64,000 nt of DNA, taken from Udeniomyces pyricola (taxonomy: Eukaryota > Basidiomycota > Tremellomycetes > Cystofilobasidiales > Mrakiaceae). Where the stretch lies: positions 704,737 through 768,736 of the forward strand of contig BCIK01000010.1 of assembly GCA_039545295.1 (NCBI GenBank), given 5' to 3'. Shown here in pieces: positions 11,006-21,526 of the stretch. The position numbers and the translations under genes were made by a program. The notes under the pieces are model-generated. The model saw only the letters and a program-made list of their open reading frames with translations, ran no database searches and was not told the origin of the DNA. Position 1 is the first letter of the stretch. Each line of letters begins with the position of its first letter.

Positions 11006-12681
11006 GCGGGCCGGTAGTAAGGGCAGACAAAGTGCGCGAAGTATGCCACGAATGCGAGGCAGTCGAGAGGGTGCAGAGTCGCGAGAGAAGTTGAAGTTGA
11101 AGTTTGGTTTAGTTTTTGTTTTGTTTTTCTCTGCTGCCAAAGACTGATTGGCTGATGGATCCGATGGGAACGGAAAACGCGCTGATGATTGATGGATAAA
11201 ATCACAAGGATCGAACATGCCAAATGACAATGCCGTATCGACATATATTTGTTCTGCAGAGCAAATCACCAGTGGGGCGCTATAGAGCGTTGATGATGGT
11301 GGCAGTGATGGAAATGAATGGATATGACTTGGCAGGAATGATATGTGATGTACGTGTTGCATAGACATAACGTATGGAATGAATGCTAGGTGATCAATCA
11401 ATCACCCATGACAGCCAAACGGCGTAATTGTGTGCTGGTTGCGAGATTGGGCAGAGTGAAGGTGCATGCTCGACGAGGAGTCATTCATTGCAAACGCCAT
11501 CAGGTGAGAATGGGCGAAGATGACGATATTTGCAATGCTTGAGGGGGTCCCACACGCTCGGCCATGCCATTGGCAAATGCGGGGAGAAGACGAGCGAGTC
11601 TCCAACTCGAGTGCTGGCTGGCTGGCGCGCTGGCGCGTTTGGCCCAAGGGGGATGAGAGCATGAGGGCATGAGGGCATGAGGCTGGGGTGAGTCAAGTCA
11701 ACCATCACTTCCCCTCTTCCATAACGAGAAGAGACTGACTGGCCAACATGTTCGCCTTCGTTCCTACCCACTCTACTCGATTCAACAACACCCACGCTAC
11801 CATCAACAACACCGTTCGACGAATCTAAGCCCAAATCCATAACACAAACACATCACCTCAACCCCTGAACCTCTCTTTCACCCATTCCTCCTTCTTCCCA
11901 CCTTTGCCCACCGCCACTCTTCGCGTTCTTTCCTCTCGCCACCGTACGTTCTCATTCGCTTCCCCTCGCTTCACATCATCGCTTGTCTTGCGTTCAATAC
12001 CCGGCTCGGTTCCGTTCCATCCAGACTGGACTCTCTGAACGCTATCACGACGGCTGTACTGATGACGGCTCTGTTCCCATCCTTTCCCACCCGGTCTAGT
12101 GCTTCGAACTCTACCAATACCGCCTCCACCTCCCTTCCTGTTCCACTCTCACTCTCGCTCTCGCTCTCCCTCGCCCACCCTCTCCGCACCTCACCTCACC
12201 TCACCTCACCTCACCCCGTCTCGTCCCACCCATCCCACTTCAACTCTTCACTTCTGTTCACTCGAGTCTCTTGACTCGTCGTCTCCTCTAGTTCTTGTCT
12301 TCCACCGCTTGACTCGCCTCGACGATCCATTCCTCTCGCATCCAAGACTGCATCCAGCCCGACCAGATCCTTTGATCTTGCTCCGCCACACCGTTTCACG
12401 TCGCCCAATCGCTCAGTCTCCTTTGAACCGTCCTCCTATCTCTGCCTTCCCTCTTTCATCATTCTCACTCTTCACACTCCGCATCATTCTTCCTCCCACT
12501 AAACACCCTCCTCCTTTTACGCCCTTCCACTCCTAATCCTACGCCTCGTCGATAAGGAAGAAGGTCAAACCACTCATTCTCGCCCACCACCGTCGCCTCC
12601 CTCCACTTACACCTCAACCCTCTACCACACCCACTCCGTCTCCGTCTCCATCTCTTTCTCTCTTACTCCCTATCCATCAAC
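11006..12681. promoter_or_regulatory. Long gene-less region with pyrimidine-rich leader
   Basis: No gene is supported. From about 11660 there is a short GCATGAGG-type direct repeat. From about 11750 onward the plus strand becomes strongly C/T-rich, with repeated CTCGCTCTCG and CTCAC units (about 12150-12215), up to the cyclin start codon. This is probably an unusually long promoter plus 5' leader for the cyclin gene, possibly with a leader intron. Confidence 0.55.
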
Positions 12682-14522
12682 ATGCCATCCTCCGACCCTA
12701 CCTCTCGAATTGACATTGAAGAATGGCGATCGTCCCTTTCTCTTCCAACGTCTCATGCTGTCCCTACTCTGGGACGGTACCCGCTGCAACCCTCTACATC
12801 TTCCTCTCAGCACTCTTCCCTCTCCAACCATCCCAAGAAACGTACCCCGCCCTCTCTCCATCTTCAGCAACCTCTCTCGAATCTCTCCGCCACTGCCTCG
12901 TCCGGCGGCGACGACACTGATGCATCCGGGTCGGAGACTGAGTCCCAAAAAGCTATCAAGTCTAGCAAGAAGGAAGAAGCTGATCGACTCGTTGGTGCGT
13001 CGCGTCGCAATCCAAGTCTTCTGACGCGTCTTTACGTCGCATACCGCATCATATGCTCACACGATTCTCATTTTGCTCTTGTTAGACTCGACCCTCGAAC
13101 TCCTTCTATCCGTTTGGCCATCCCCTTCTCCCAACTGCCCTCTTATCGGAGAACCCAACGTTACCGGCGACGACACCGTCCCACTTCGAACGTTTGTCAA
13201 CGAAATTCTCCGACGAAGTCGATCGTCGTGCGCGACCTTGCGAGCAGCGAGGTGGTATCTCGAGGTTCGTATATTCCATCTCATCTGGCAAGCTAGACGA
13301 ATTAAGACCGACTTTTTTTCTTCCTTTCTCTACTTGTGTTAACCGATCCCCTTTTTCCACGTTTTTCCTCCTGCAGCGCGCATCTGTCCTCCTACCCCCC
13401 GCTACTGAACGCAAGTCAACGCTTGTTTGTGCCCGACGGACCTTCTTGTCTTCGCTCATCCTGGCCAACAAGTTCATGCACGACCGAGTCTACTCGAACC
13501 GAGCTTGGTCTCGCGTCTCGGGCCTCGCTGTTAGTCCAGTTCTCTGACGATACGCTGTCTGAGTCGCGTCGCCCAGTTTATCGGTCGCTGACACTGTGTG
13601 GAAAACACATCTTGATCTATCACTACAGGTCAGCGAGGTTAGCAAGGGAGAGGCTGCCTTGGGAGATGTCCTCGGATGGTCTCTCTGGGTTGGTCGCGAG
13701 CAAAACGACGTCTGTCCTCAACGCGAGGCTAACATTGCTGCCAAAGCTCCCGCTCTTATTCCCCTTGCCACGACACCGAATACGACCTCCCTCTCCCCTG
13801 TTTCGGTCTCATCGTCGCCCCTCTCTTCAGTCCTTGAGTCTCCTCAGCCAACGGAGCCGTTTGGTCTCGAGTCCCTTCTCGCAAAGGCTCAGTCACAGAC
13901 CGAGGCCAAGAGCACATCAGACGACGGCGAGGTTCCATACCGACGACTTCTGCTCGCACCACTCGCTGGTCCGCTTGCCGCACCATCCAACTTTTACTCT
14001 GTGGCTAAGCTCCTTGCGTCATCTGGCTCAGCTCCGTCTCAGGCCCCGCATCTTTCACTTCTCGGCCATCGACCGTCGGTCCGGCCCTTGAGCACGAGCG
14101 ATTCGTCTTCTTCCTTCGCTTCTGCGACGTCGTACGCCGCTTCCTCGCGCTCTCCGTCGACAACTTCCTCGGACGATGAGTCGTGCGGTGGCGACGACGA
14201 ATCGCTTTCGACCGCCTCAAGCTCCATCGAGACAGCGTCGGATAGCGAGCACCTCTCTGCGATTGACGAAGGAGAAACGGGCGTCGTGGGTTTGGTCCTT
14301 GGTCGGCAAGCTTCCCGCGCCGTCGCCGAGAGCAAGAGGAGGTTCAGCGATGTGAGCGGCGTCCTGACGCCGCGTGCTCAACCTATGAGCAAGAAATTGC
14401 GAGTCGGCGATGGTGCAGGTGGGGAGGATGGTGCATCGTTTGCCAGAAGCTGGCTTGCACGCGAGCGGTTTGAAGGGGAGGACACGATGATGGGAACGAG
14501 GGTAAATATGGTAGTTGGATGA
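12682..14522 (+). CDS. PHO80/PCL-type cyclin
   Basis: This is likely a partner of a Pho85-type cyclin-dependent kinase. Exon 1 (from the ATG at 12682) is Ser/Pro-rich and ends EEADRLV. The next exon (about 13086-13264) encodes STLELLLSVWPSP...LRTFVNEILRRS. A third contains STLVCARRTFLSSLILANKFMHD, then YSNRAWSRVSGL, the highly characteristic PCL cyclin-box sequence. The fourth exon begins VSEVSKGEAALGDVLGWSLWVG. After the cyclin box comes a long Ser/Thr-rich tail with many SP sites, compatible with phosphorylation-controlled stability. Stop at 14520-14522. The cyclin-box class is clear from the sequence. Which PCL subgroup it belongs to cannot be settled by eye. Confidence 0.87.
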
Positions 14523-15256
14523 AGGAGGTGTGCTTTCTGTTTTCGCTTCCCGTCGTTGGTAGTGTCGCGATTGTGCTTCTGTTGATTTCCGTACTGTCTT
14601 TGCCTTCGCTCGTCCGTCTTTGTTTTCCAAGTATCCCTCTCTCTCTCTCTCTAGCCGATTGTGTTTGGTTACTTCTTTTCTTCTTCTGTGTTTTTTTTTG
14701 TCAATTGGTCGTTCATGTGTTGAATCGGTTTCTGTGGTGTCACTTGATTGTTTCGTTTCATAGGTCTTTTCTTTCTTTCTCTCTTGTTTGCGTCTTATAT
14801 ACTATCTGTTCATTTTGGTCGGTTTGTGAGAGCAAGATGAGTGATTTGGTCGAGACTGAGGTGCGATTTGAGGTTGATGACTGTAGGAGGGCGTGTGCAA
14901 GTAGATGACTGGATAGATAGGTCATAGATATATCATGGTGATGAAAGTGATGAGTGAGGATGTATGATGGTGACTCGTAGACTGAGCCAACAGGCTGTGC
15001 AAGAAGCCAGGGCAAGGGAACCCAACTAGAGCAAACTGCAGCCTCACAGGGCCTCAGCGTTGGCTTAGCCAGCCTCAGCCTCAGCCTCAGCCTCAGCCTC
15101 AGCGTTGTCACATGTCACGTCTCAGCCTGAACCAGCGAGCGCCCAGCCCATCTGCCCTTTCTCCACATTAAACCCACTCACTCGCTCACTCTTTCTTCCC
15201 TTTCCCTTTCCCCTCCTCTTCTCGTGCCACTCCCCCAACTCCCCCCCCCCCCCCCC
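14523..15256. other. Intergenic with GCCTCA hexamer repeat
   Basis: The stretch contains the 3' region of the cyclin gene (T-rich, 14560-14800) and five tandem copies of a 6-bp AGCCTC unit at about 15071-15100. A 16-base C homopolymer at 15241-15256 abuts the assembly gap. No gene is supported. Confidence 0.6.
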
Positions 15257-15451
15257 NNNNNNNNNNNNNNNNNNNNNNNNNNNNNNNNNNNNNNNNNNNN
15301 NNNNNNNNNNNNNNNNNNNNNNNNNNNNNNNNNNNNNNNNNNNNNNNNNNNNNNNNNNNNNNNNNNNNNNNNNNNNNNNNNNNNNNNNNNNNNNNNNNNN
15401 NNNNNNNNNNNNNNNNNNNNNNNNNNNNNNNNNNNNNNNNNNNNNNNNNNN
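15257..15451. other. Assembly gap (195 N)
   Basis: A run of 195 undetermined bases lies between a 16-base poly-C tract and a CA-rich microsatellite, in the upstream region of NAP1. The apparent open frames across it are artefacts of the Ns. Confidence 0.98.
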
Positions 15452-15454
15452 CGT

Positions 15455-15562
15455 CTACACACACACACACACACACGCACACACACCCACGCCTTTTCGC
15501 TCATCCTTGTTATTCATTCGCTTGTCACACTGCATATATCCACACCCACCCACACACACAGA
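15455..15562. repeat. CA-rich microsatellite in NAP1 leader
   Basis: Two CA-rich runs (about 15455-15490 and 15541-15560) frame a short mixed stretch just upstream of the NAP1 start codon, probably in its 5' UTR. Confidence 0.75.
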
Positions 15563-15571
15563 TCACCAGAC

Positions 15572-17916
15572 ATGTCCGGAAACCTCAACATTCCTTCTTC
15601 CGGTGGAAACGCTGGCGCGCCGACGCCCATGAACTCGTTTGTGACGGGTGGACTGACGGCTCCCGGCTCTTCGTCGACTCAGCCGACTGTGGAGGATGTG
15701 GATGAGGAGGACGAGGAGTCGACTGAGCACAACCCGGCGTCGCTTCTTGCCAACGTGAGTGAGCAGGCGATGGAAGCCGAAGCCCCCCAACGTTGGCCCT
15801 TGTGGTTGCCCCAACTCCAACGAGTCGACGGCACCCTGGCTTGGCTTGCCTTGCTTCCCCTTCCCCCTTTGGCTTGCCCTTCCCTTCTTGGCCTCGTCCT
15901 TGTCCCCTTCATCTATGCCCCTACAACGGCTAACTTGATCGTCATCCTCATCAATCCCTCCCTCTTTCCCATCAGAACCCTGCCCTCATGTCGCTCGTCC
16001 AGGGCAAACTTTCCAACCTCGTCGGCAAGTCCTCAGGCTACGTCGAGTCGTAAGTCTAATGTCTCCCCCCCCCGGTTCAGTCGAGCGAGCGTGGTCAATC
16101 GATCAACCACTTCCCTCGTTCTTCTCAGTCTTTTGCCTTCCGACTGACATCCACATCTCATCCGTCCCTTCCCAACGACCCAAACCACTATCCACGCAGC
16201 CTTCCCGCCGCCGTCAAGGCTCGAGTCGAGGGCCTCAAGGGTATCCAGGTCGAGCACGCAAAGGTATGCTTTCCTTCGTCGTGCGCTTTGCTATTCTGAT
16301 GACTACTCTTAGTTGCCACGCTCTGGCCTTGCACCTCTTGAGACTCATGTCCATCGTACTGTTTTGTTTACCATTCATCCAGATTGAAACCCAGTTCCAG
16401 CTCGAGATCCTCGCGCTCGAGAAGAAGGTTCGTCAGACATGTCGTCCCTCGGGCCTAAATCGACCCGAAGCCTTGTCATTTCGCTGACGTTTTCCGATTC
16501 GACCTGTGCAATGTTGCTCTTCTCAGTTTGCCACCCAGTACGCTCCTCTCTACGAACGACGAGCCGACATCATTGCCGGCAAGATTGAGCCCACTGCCGA
16601 GGAGATTGCTGCCGGAGAGGCCGCCGATTCTGACGATGAGGACGACGAGGAGGCCAAGGTTTCTGAGATCAAGGAGGATGGAGAAGAGGAGGCTCCCAAG
16701 GGTATCGCCGACTTCTGGTTGACTGCCCTTCAGAACCACCAGGGCGGCATCGCCGACCTGATCACCGAAGCTGATGAGGGAGTGAGTCTTTGCTTGGTTC
16801 CTTTTGCATCCGTTGTTCCGCGAGTCGGGTCCTCTATGTATACTGATTGCGGCGTGTCAATTTCTTTCCCAACTTTTAATGCTCTTGTCGACCCGTTCAG
16901 GCTCTTCACCATCTCACCGACATCAAGCTCAGCTACCTCGAATCCGACAAGCCCGGCTTCAAGCTTACCTTCCTTTTCTCGCCCAACGAGTTCTTCGAGA
17001 ACGCTGCGCTCGACAAGACCTACTTCTACCAGGCCGAGGTTGGATACGGAGGTGACTTTGTTTACGAGAGGGCTGAGGGTACTGAGATCCAGTGGAAGGC
17101 CGACAAGGACCTCACCAAGACCGTTGAGGTCAAGAAGCAGAGGAACAAGAGTAAGTCGGCTGCGTTATGTCTCTCGAGTCTGACTGGTGTCCCGCGTAGC
17201 AGTTTCTGACCCTCCTCGCCATCTCTCTTCTCTTACTCTCATCATCTTGTGTCGGTGTTGCTCTCTCTTTCTCTCCTTTTGGATTATTTACTAGCCACCA
17301 ACAAGACCCGAGTTGTTAAGAAGGTCATCCCTACCGACTCTTTCTTCAACTTCTTCTCCCCTCCTTCGCCGCCCACGATGGAGGCCCTCGAGGCCGGCGA
17401 GGTTGACGAGGAGGAGCTTGAGCAGCTTGACGAGAGGTTGGAGCTCGACTACCAGATCGGAGAGGACATCAAGGAGAGGGTGAGTTGATTTGTCTGATCG
17501 AGTCCACTTGACACATGTACTGACGTAGGGTTACCCCAACGTTGACCTCTTCAGATCATTCCTCGAGCCGTCGATTTCTTCACTGGCAAGGCTGTTCGAG
17601 AGGATTACGACGAGGAGGAGGATGATGAATTCGATGAGGAGGACTACGATGTGCGTTCCGGTTCAAATGTCTTGTTTCCTCCTCCCTGTTGTATGATGAT
17701 GTGTTGTTCATCAACTGACGCTTTAATATTGCCTTGTGAAGGATGAGGAGGACGAGGATGACGACGCTCCCCGACGAGGTGCCGGTGGCGAGGAGGCTCA
17801 GGAGTAAGTTGATGTCATCCGATGCTGGCTGACGTGTGGGGTTCTGGTCCCTCTGACGCGAAGACTGACTGTCCAATTTCAATCACATTCCTATCCACAG
17901 GTGCAAGCAACAGTAA
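15572..17916 (+). CDS. NAP1: Nap1, nucleosome assembly protein (histone H2A-H2B chaperone)
   Basis: Nap1 binds H2A-H2B and shuttles between cytoplasm and nucleus. The start [12 protein letters not shown] is followed by an acidic stretch and the first helices ([21 protein letters not shown], then [15 protein letters not shown]). Next comes [22 protein letters not shown], the NAP dimerisation signature. The NAP core follows ([72 protein letters not shown]). The C-terminal tail is almost entirely Asp/Glu, as in the family. The last intron (17804-17900, donor GTAAGT) joins GA to GTGCAAGC, giving QECKQQ-stop, a CaaX box like that of fungal Nap1. If this intron is kept, translation ends two residues earlier at an in-frame TAA without the CaaX. 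Eight or more introns are present. Confidence 0.95.
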
Positions 17917-18109
17917 ACAGTCCATGACAACGCCTCAAGGCTGTATCGTGTCCCACTCATCCTGTTCTTTTCAGCCTCATTCTCTCAGTCCCCGTCGATA
18001 GATGCTTTCTTGTATAGGGCCTCGTCTGTGTACGAGAAATGAATCGAGGGAACAAAGAAAAAAAAAGAAAAAAAAAACCTTGATCCAATCCTATTTCACG
18101 ATAACATCA

Positions 18110-19785
18110 TTATACACAGCAGTAACACGAATCGATACCCGCCCGATCCGGATCCATTCCTCTCGGCCCCCTCTTCCAAGCGATGCAAATGGCCAAGCGC
18201 TTCTCGAGTGTGTCGACAAGATGGAGGATTCCTTCCTCTTGGGCAACGGGGATCATCTTCTCAATTGTGTGAATCTCGTCGATGAGCGTCTCGGTCGAAT
18301 GTTGCAAGCGGCCGGCGTCCATGTCGTCCCAGTCAGGCAACGTTGCCGATAACTGACGCAGAAGAACCACCCGCATATCGGACTCTGGCCGGAGAGTCTG
18401 GCATGCAAAACAGCGGCAAGAGAATCCTGAGAGACCGTCAGTCGAGCAAATAAGCCAGAAATGGAGACGAAAGGGGGGAGGGGGAAGAGGATAAGAAAGA
18501 GACCGAAATAAAGTCAGCAAATTGCCTAGGAGAGGAAAAAAAAAAAAAAGACACGAACGTGCCCACATCCAGACAACGGAAACCATTCACATACCTAAGA
18601 TCCTCTCCGTCTCCTCCTTTCTTTCGGCACTCGTTCGCAAACTTCCGTCGAGATATTCCCAGTCAAGTTCCTCGCCTTTGACCAGGTCTCTGAGCGCCCA
18701 AACCCGAATAAGCCGGTCCTCCTTGGACCATAGCGGGCGCGAACATGACGGGCGACAAGACGAGTTGAGGCGGGAAAGAAGCGGGAATAGCCCACCAGAA
18801 GCTGTCGTCTGAACAGCGTTTGACTTGAAGATGGCCTATGTGTAAGGACGAGAATGGCCCACGTGAAGCCGAAAGATGAATCATCATTTACGGCGTCATT
18901 GGCTGTGTGAGGATCGAGACTCGAAGGGCGGCCAGAGGAGGAGAAGGGGGCGTACGTAAGCCACAGGAAGCTCTGGATGAGAATTGGCAAGGTCAAGAAG
19001 AACACGTTTGTCGCTGTCAGATTTGTGAATCATGAGGGTATCGATCGCCTTGCTGAGATGGGGACGTCATTGAAGTACAACACAGGATGGATGAGGGTCA
19101 AAGTGAAAGGTAATGGAGGTAAAGGGAAAGGGGATGGGATTTGGGCAGGAAATGCGGCGAAAGGAGAAATCAGCAGGGGAAACGTCAGCTTTGATATGAT
19201 CGATATTGCCGGTGACGAGGGTCGCCAACCACCTGGGGCAACTAGACGAAAAGAGGCAATGATGGCTGACCCAAGATGAATATCGAGCGGATCAAATTCA
19301 TTGGTTGACGAACCGGAACGTGAACCGGGACGGGAGGAAGAAGGGGACGGAATGACGTCTGCCGAACGGGAAAAGAGAAATGCGGCGAGAGGAGCGTCAC
19401 TGAAACCATGATGTATGGTAGAAACGTCAAAGTATTGGTGTCAACGTCAACATCAGGGAAGAGACCAGCAGCAGCACGTTCCGAAGGGGACCGACAACTG
19501 AAAGAGAGGCGCTTCTTCGAGGATGAGCTGGCCCTTTTTGATGTCCTGCCGAGCGACGGCGCCCAGACCCTTGTTGGGGATAGCAATGATCTCGATGAGG
19601 CTGATGGACAAGACGAATGGGTGGAGAGTGATCCAGCAATGGCTAATTTAGATAAGGACTAGAAGGAAGCGAGTGCCAGCCAATGGGCCGGGACGTCTGC
19701 GAGTACGTGCGGGCACTGACGGGTGGTATGGGACCGAGGGTGGTACATGGGTGACGTCTTGGGAGGAGGAGGTGACGAGCTGCAT
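18110..19785 (-). CDS. SET-domain protein (SMYD-like, atypical SAM site)
   Basis: SET proteins are usually lysine methyltransferases. The first exon begins MQLVTSSSQDVTHVPP (ATG at 19785-19783) and joins in phase to LIEIIAIPNKGLGAVARQDI, then KKGQLILEEAPLFQL, the standard SET opening. Further exons carry IDTLMIHKSDSDKRVLLDLANSHPELP and AIFKSNAVQTTASGGLFPLL. The core motif follows as SRLNSSCRPSC, then IRVWALRDLVKGEELDWEYLD, and a post-SET cysteine segment GFSCRCFACQTLRPESD. The protein ends DSCYCCV with the stop at 18110-18112. The usual NHSCxPN motif reads NSSCRPS: His and the last Asn are both replaced. Activity is therefore doubtful. The middle exon (about 19230-19380) was joined with less certainty. 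Confidence 0.82.
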
Positions 19786-20252
19786 GGTGTTTGTGTTTGT
19801 TTGCAGCTTGGTGATTACGTCGATAAAAAAAAAAAAAGTTTGAGCTGGTTGATGGTTGACGGCCGGAGTACTGAATGGAAGCACGAGCTGACTACTGAGT
19901 TGTCGCCTCTATAGGAGGAGGATGGTATGTTTGTATATGTGATATATATGTATATGTATGTATATTTATTTATTTTTATATATATATACATACATACATA
20001 CACATCTTATATTGGATGAGCCAGCTCGAGCATGCAGTCGATCGCCAATTCATCAGCCGACGCGTCGTCGCGTCGTTGGAATGATGAGCAAACTGTCTTA
20101 GCGTTGTCCGCGTCCGTCAAACACCACGCCCGCCCTTGTGGGACATCTCAACGTTGTTCTTGCTCTGCCTTCACTTGCTCGAATATATACATATATATAT
20201 ATATAGTCCAGGAACCATCACCCCAATCCCCTCTGGAACCAACCCTACCACC
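19786..20252. promoter_or_regulatory. Divergent promoter region with AT microsatellite
   Basis: The region lies between the SET-domain gene (minus) and STE14 (plus). It contains a TATG/TATA/CATA-rich microsatellite at about 19936-20003 and a second short (TA)n tract at about 20184-20203, close to the STE14 leader. Both genes must draw their promoters from here. Confidence 0.6.
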
Positions 20253-21344
20253 ATGGCTCAACCCAAACAGGCCTTTATCGCCATCATCACCCCGGAGCAA
20301 TCCTCCCACGTCGCCCTCATCGCGTTTGGCCTGGGCTCCCTCTTTTCGCTCTCTCTCTTCCTCGCCCTGCCGACGGTGGTTCCCTTCCTTGCCTTTGGCT
20401 CGAGCGAGCCCCCTTCCATCAGCCTGCCCAACCCTAGCGTGCCCATCTACCTCGCCTCCTTTGCCCTCTTCCACCTCTTGGAGTTCTGGGTCACCGCCGT
20501 CTATAACCCTAACAAGGTCGCCGTCGACTGTCGGTATACACTCCCACTTCACACCTTCTCTCGCCCCCTTTAGCTTCACGTCCCATCATCCTCGTCCTCT
20601 CTAACTGACTCACTGTACATTTGACTATACAGCCTTCCTCCTCAACAACGGACATGCCTACACCATCGCTCATGTCGTCGGCGTCCTTGAATACGTCCTT
20701 ACCGGTTACTTCACCTCTGCTCGGAGCCACGTTCTCGGATGGCATACCCTCATCGGACTCTTGCTCATCGGCTCAGGCCAGACATTCAGAAGCATGGCCA
20801 TGATCCATGCGTCTCATAGCTTCAGTCATCACATCCAAGTTCGCAAGCGGGACGATCACGTCCTCGTCAAGACGGGCATCTACGCGTGCGTTCATGAGTT
20901 TCTTTCCTTTTTCTGGTTGCTTCTTTCCCTTCCTGGTCTGTCGCTCTTGGTCCTCGCCTTCAAGAACGACCAACCATTGACGTTGACGTTGACCTCTTAA
21001 TGATCTCGCAGCTATGCTCGACACCCGTCCTACATGGGCTTCTACTTCTGGGCTGTAGGGACGCAGGTCCTCCTCGGCAATCCCCTCACCGCCGTTGCGT
21101 TCGCCTTGTTCTTGTGGAGGTGGTTCTTCGGCCGTATAGGAGGTCCGTACACTTTCACTACGAGTTTCTTTACCCCCGCGTTCGGACGATGCTGCGCGCG
21201 TCACCCGCTGACATGACATGAACGTTTGTTCCCATCGTCTGGTCAATCCCAACAGAGGAGGAACGTCTGCTCGTCAGATTCTTTGGACAGGAGTATGTTG
21301 ACTATCAGAAACAAGTTTGGAGCGGGTTACCTTTGCTTCGATAA
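20253..21344 (+). CDS. STE14: Ste14, protein-S-isoprenylcysteine O-methyltransferase
   Basis: This ER integral membrane enzyme methylates the C-terminal prenylated cysteine of processed CaaX proteins (a-factor and Ras/Rho type). Exon 1 has several hydrophobic spans (HVALIAFGLGSLFSLSLFLALP and the following segments) and ends in the conserved HLLEFWVTAVYNPNKV block. Exon 2 contains SFLLNNGHAYTIAH and GSGQTFRSMAMIHASHSFSHHI. Exon 3 carries the catalytic-site signature YARHPSYMGFYFWAVGTQ and the last hydrophobic helices. Exon 4 reads EEERLLVRFFGQEYVDYQKQV, then ends SGLPLLR-stop (21342-21344). All hallmark ICMT motifs (RHPSY, EE.L...FG.EY..Y) are intact. The start at 20253 follows a clean Kozak-like ACCACCATGG. 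Confidence 0.95.
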
Positions 21345-21526
21345 ATGCTGCGTTGGATATACTGTGGAATTGGATATCGTGTGACCTTGCGAGTGGCTCG
21401 GGTCGACCATCCCGTATATGGCAGACTAGACATGTCCTAAATGCGTCGCGTTGCAGGGTTCAACGTGCAGCTTTGCTCCAAATTGCTTGCTCTCCAATTC
21501 AATTCGTCATTCGCAAATTCATGAGT

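Noticed and set aside
13336..14091. Long plus-strand frame overlapping the cyclin gene
   Set aside because: An out-of-frame shadow of the cyclin exons, which match the PCL family in the other frame.
15105..16147. Long open frames crossing the N gap
   Set aside because: The undetermined bases make artificial open frames. The real coding start is the NAP1 ATG at 15572.
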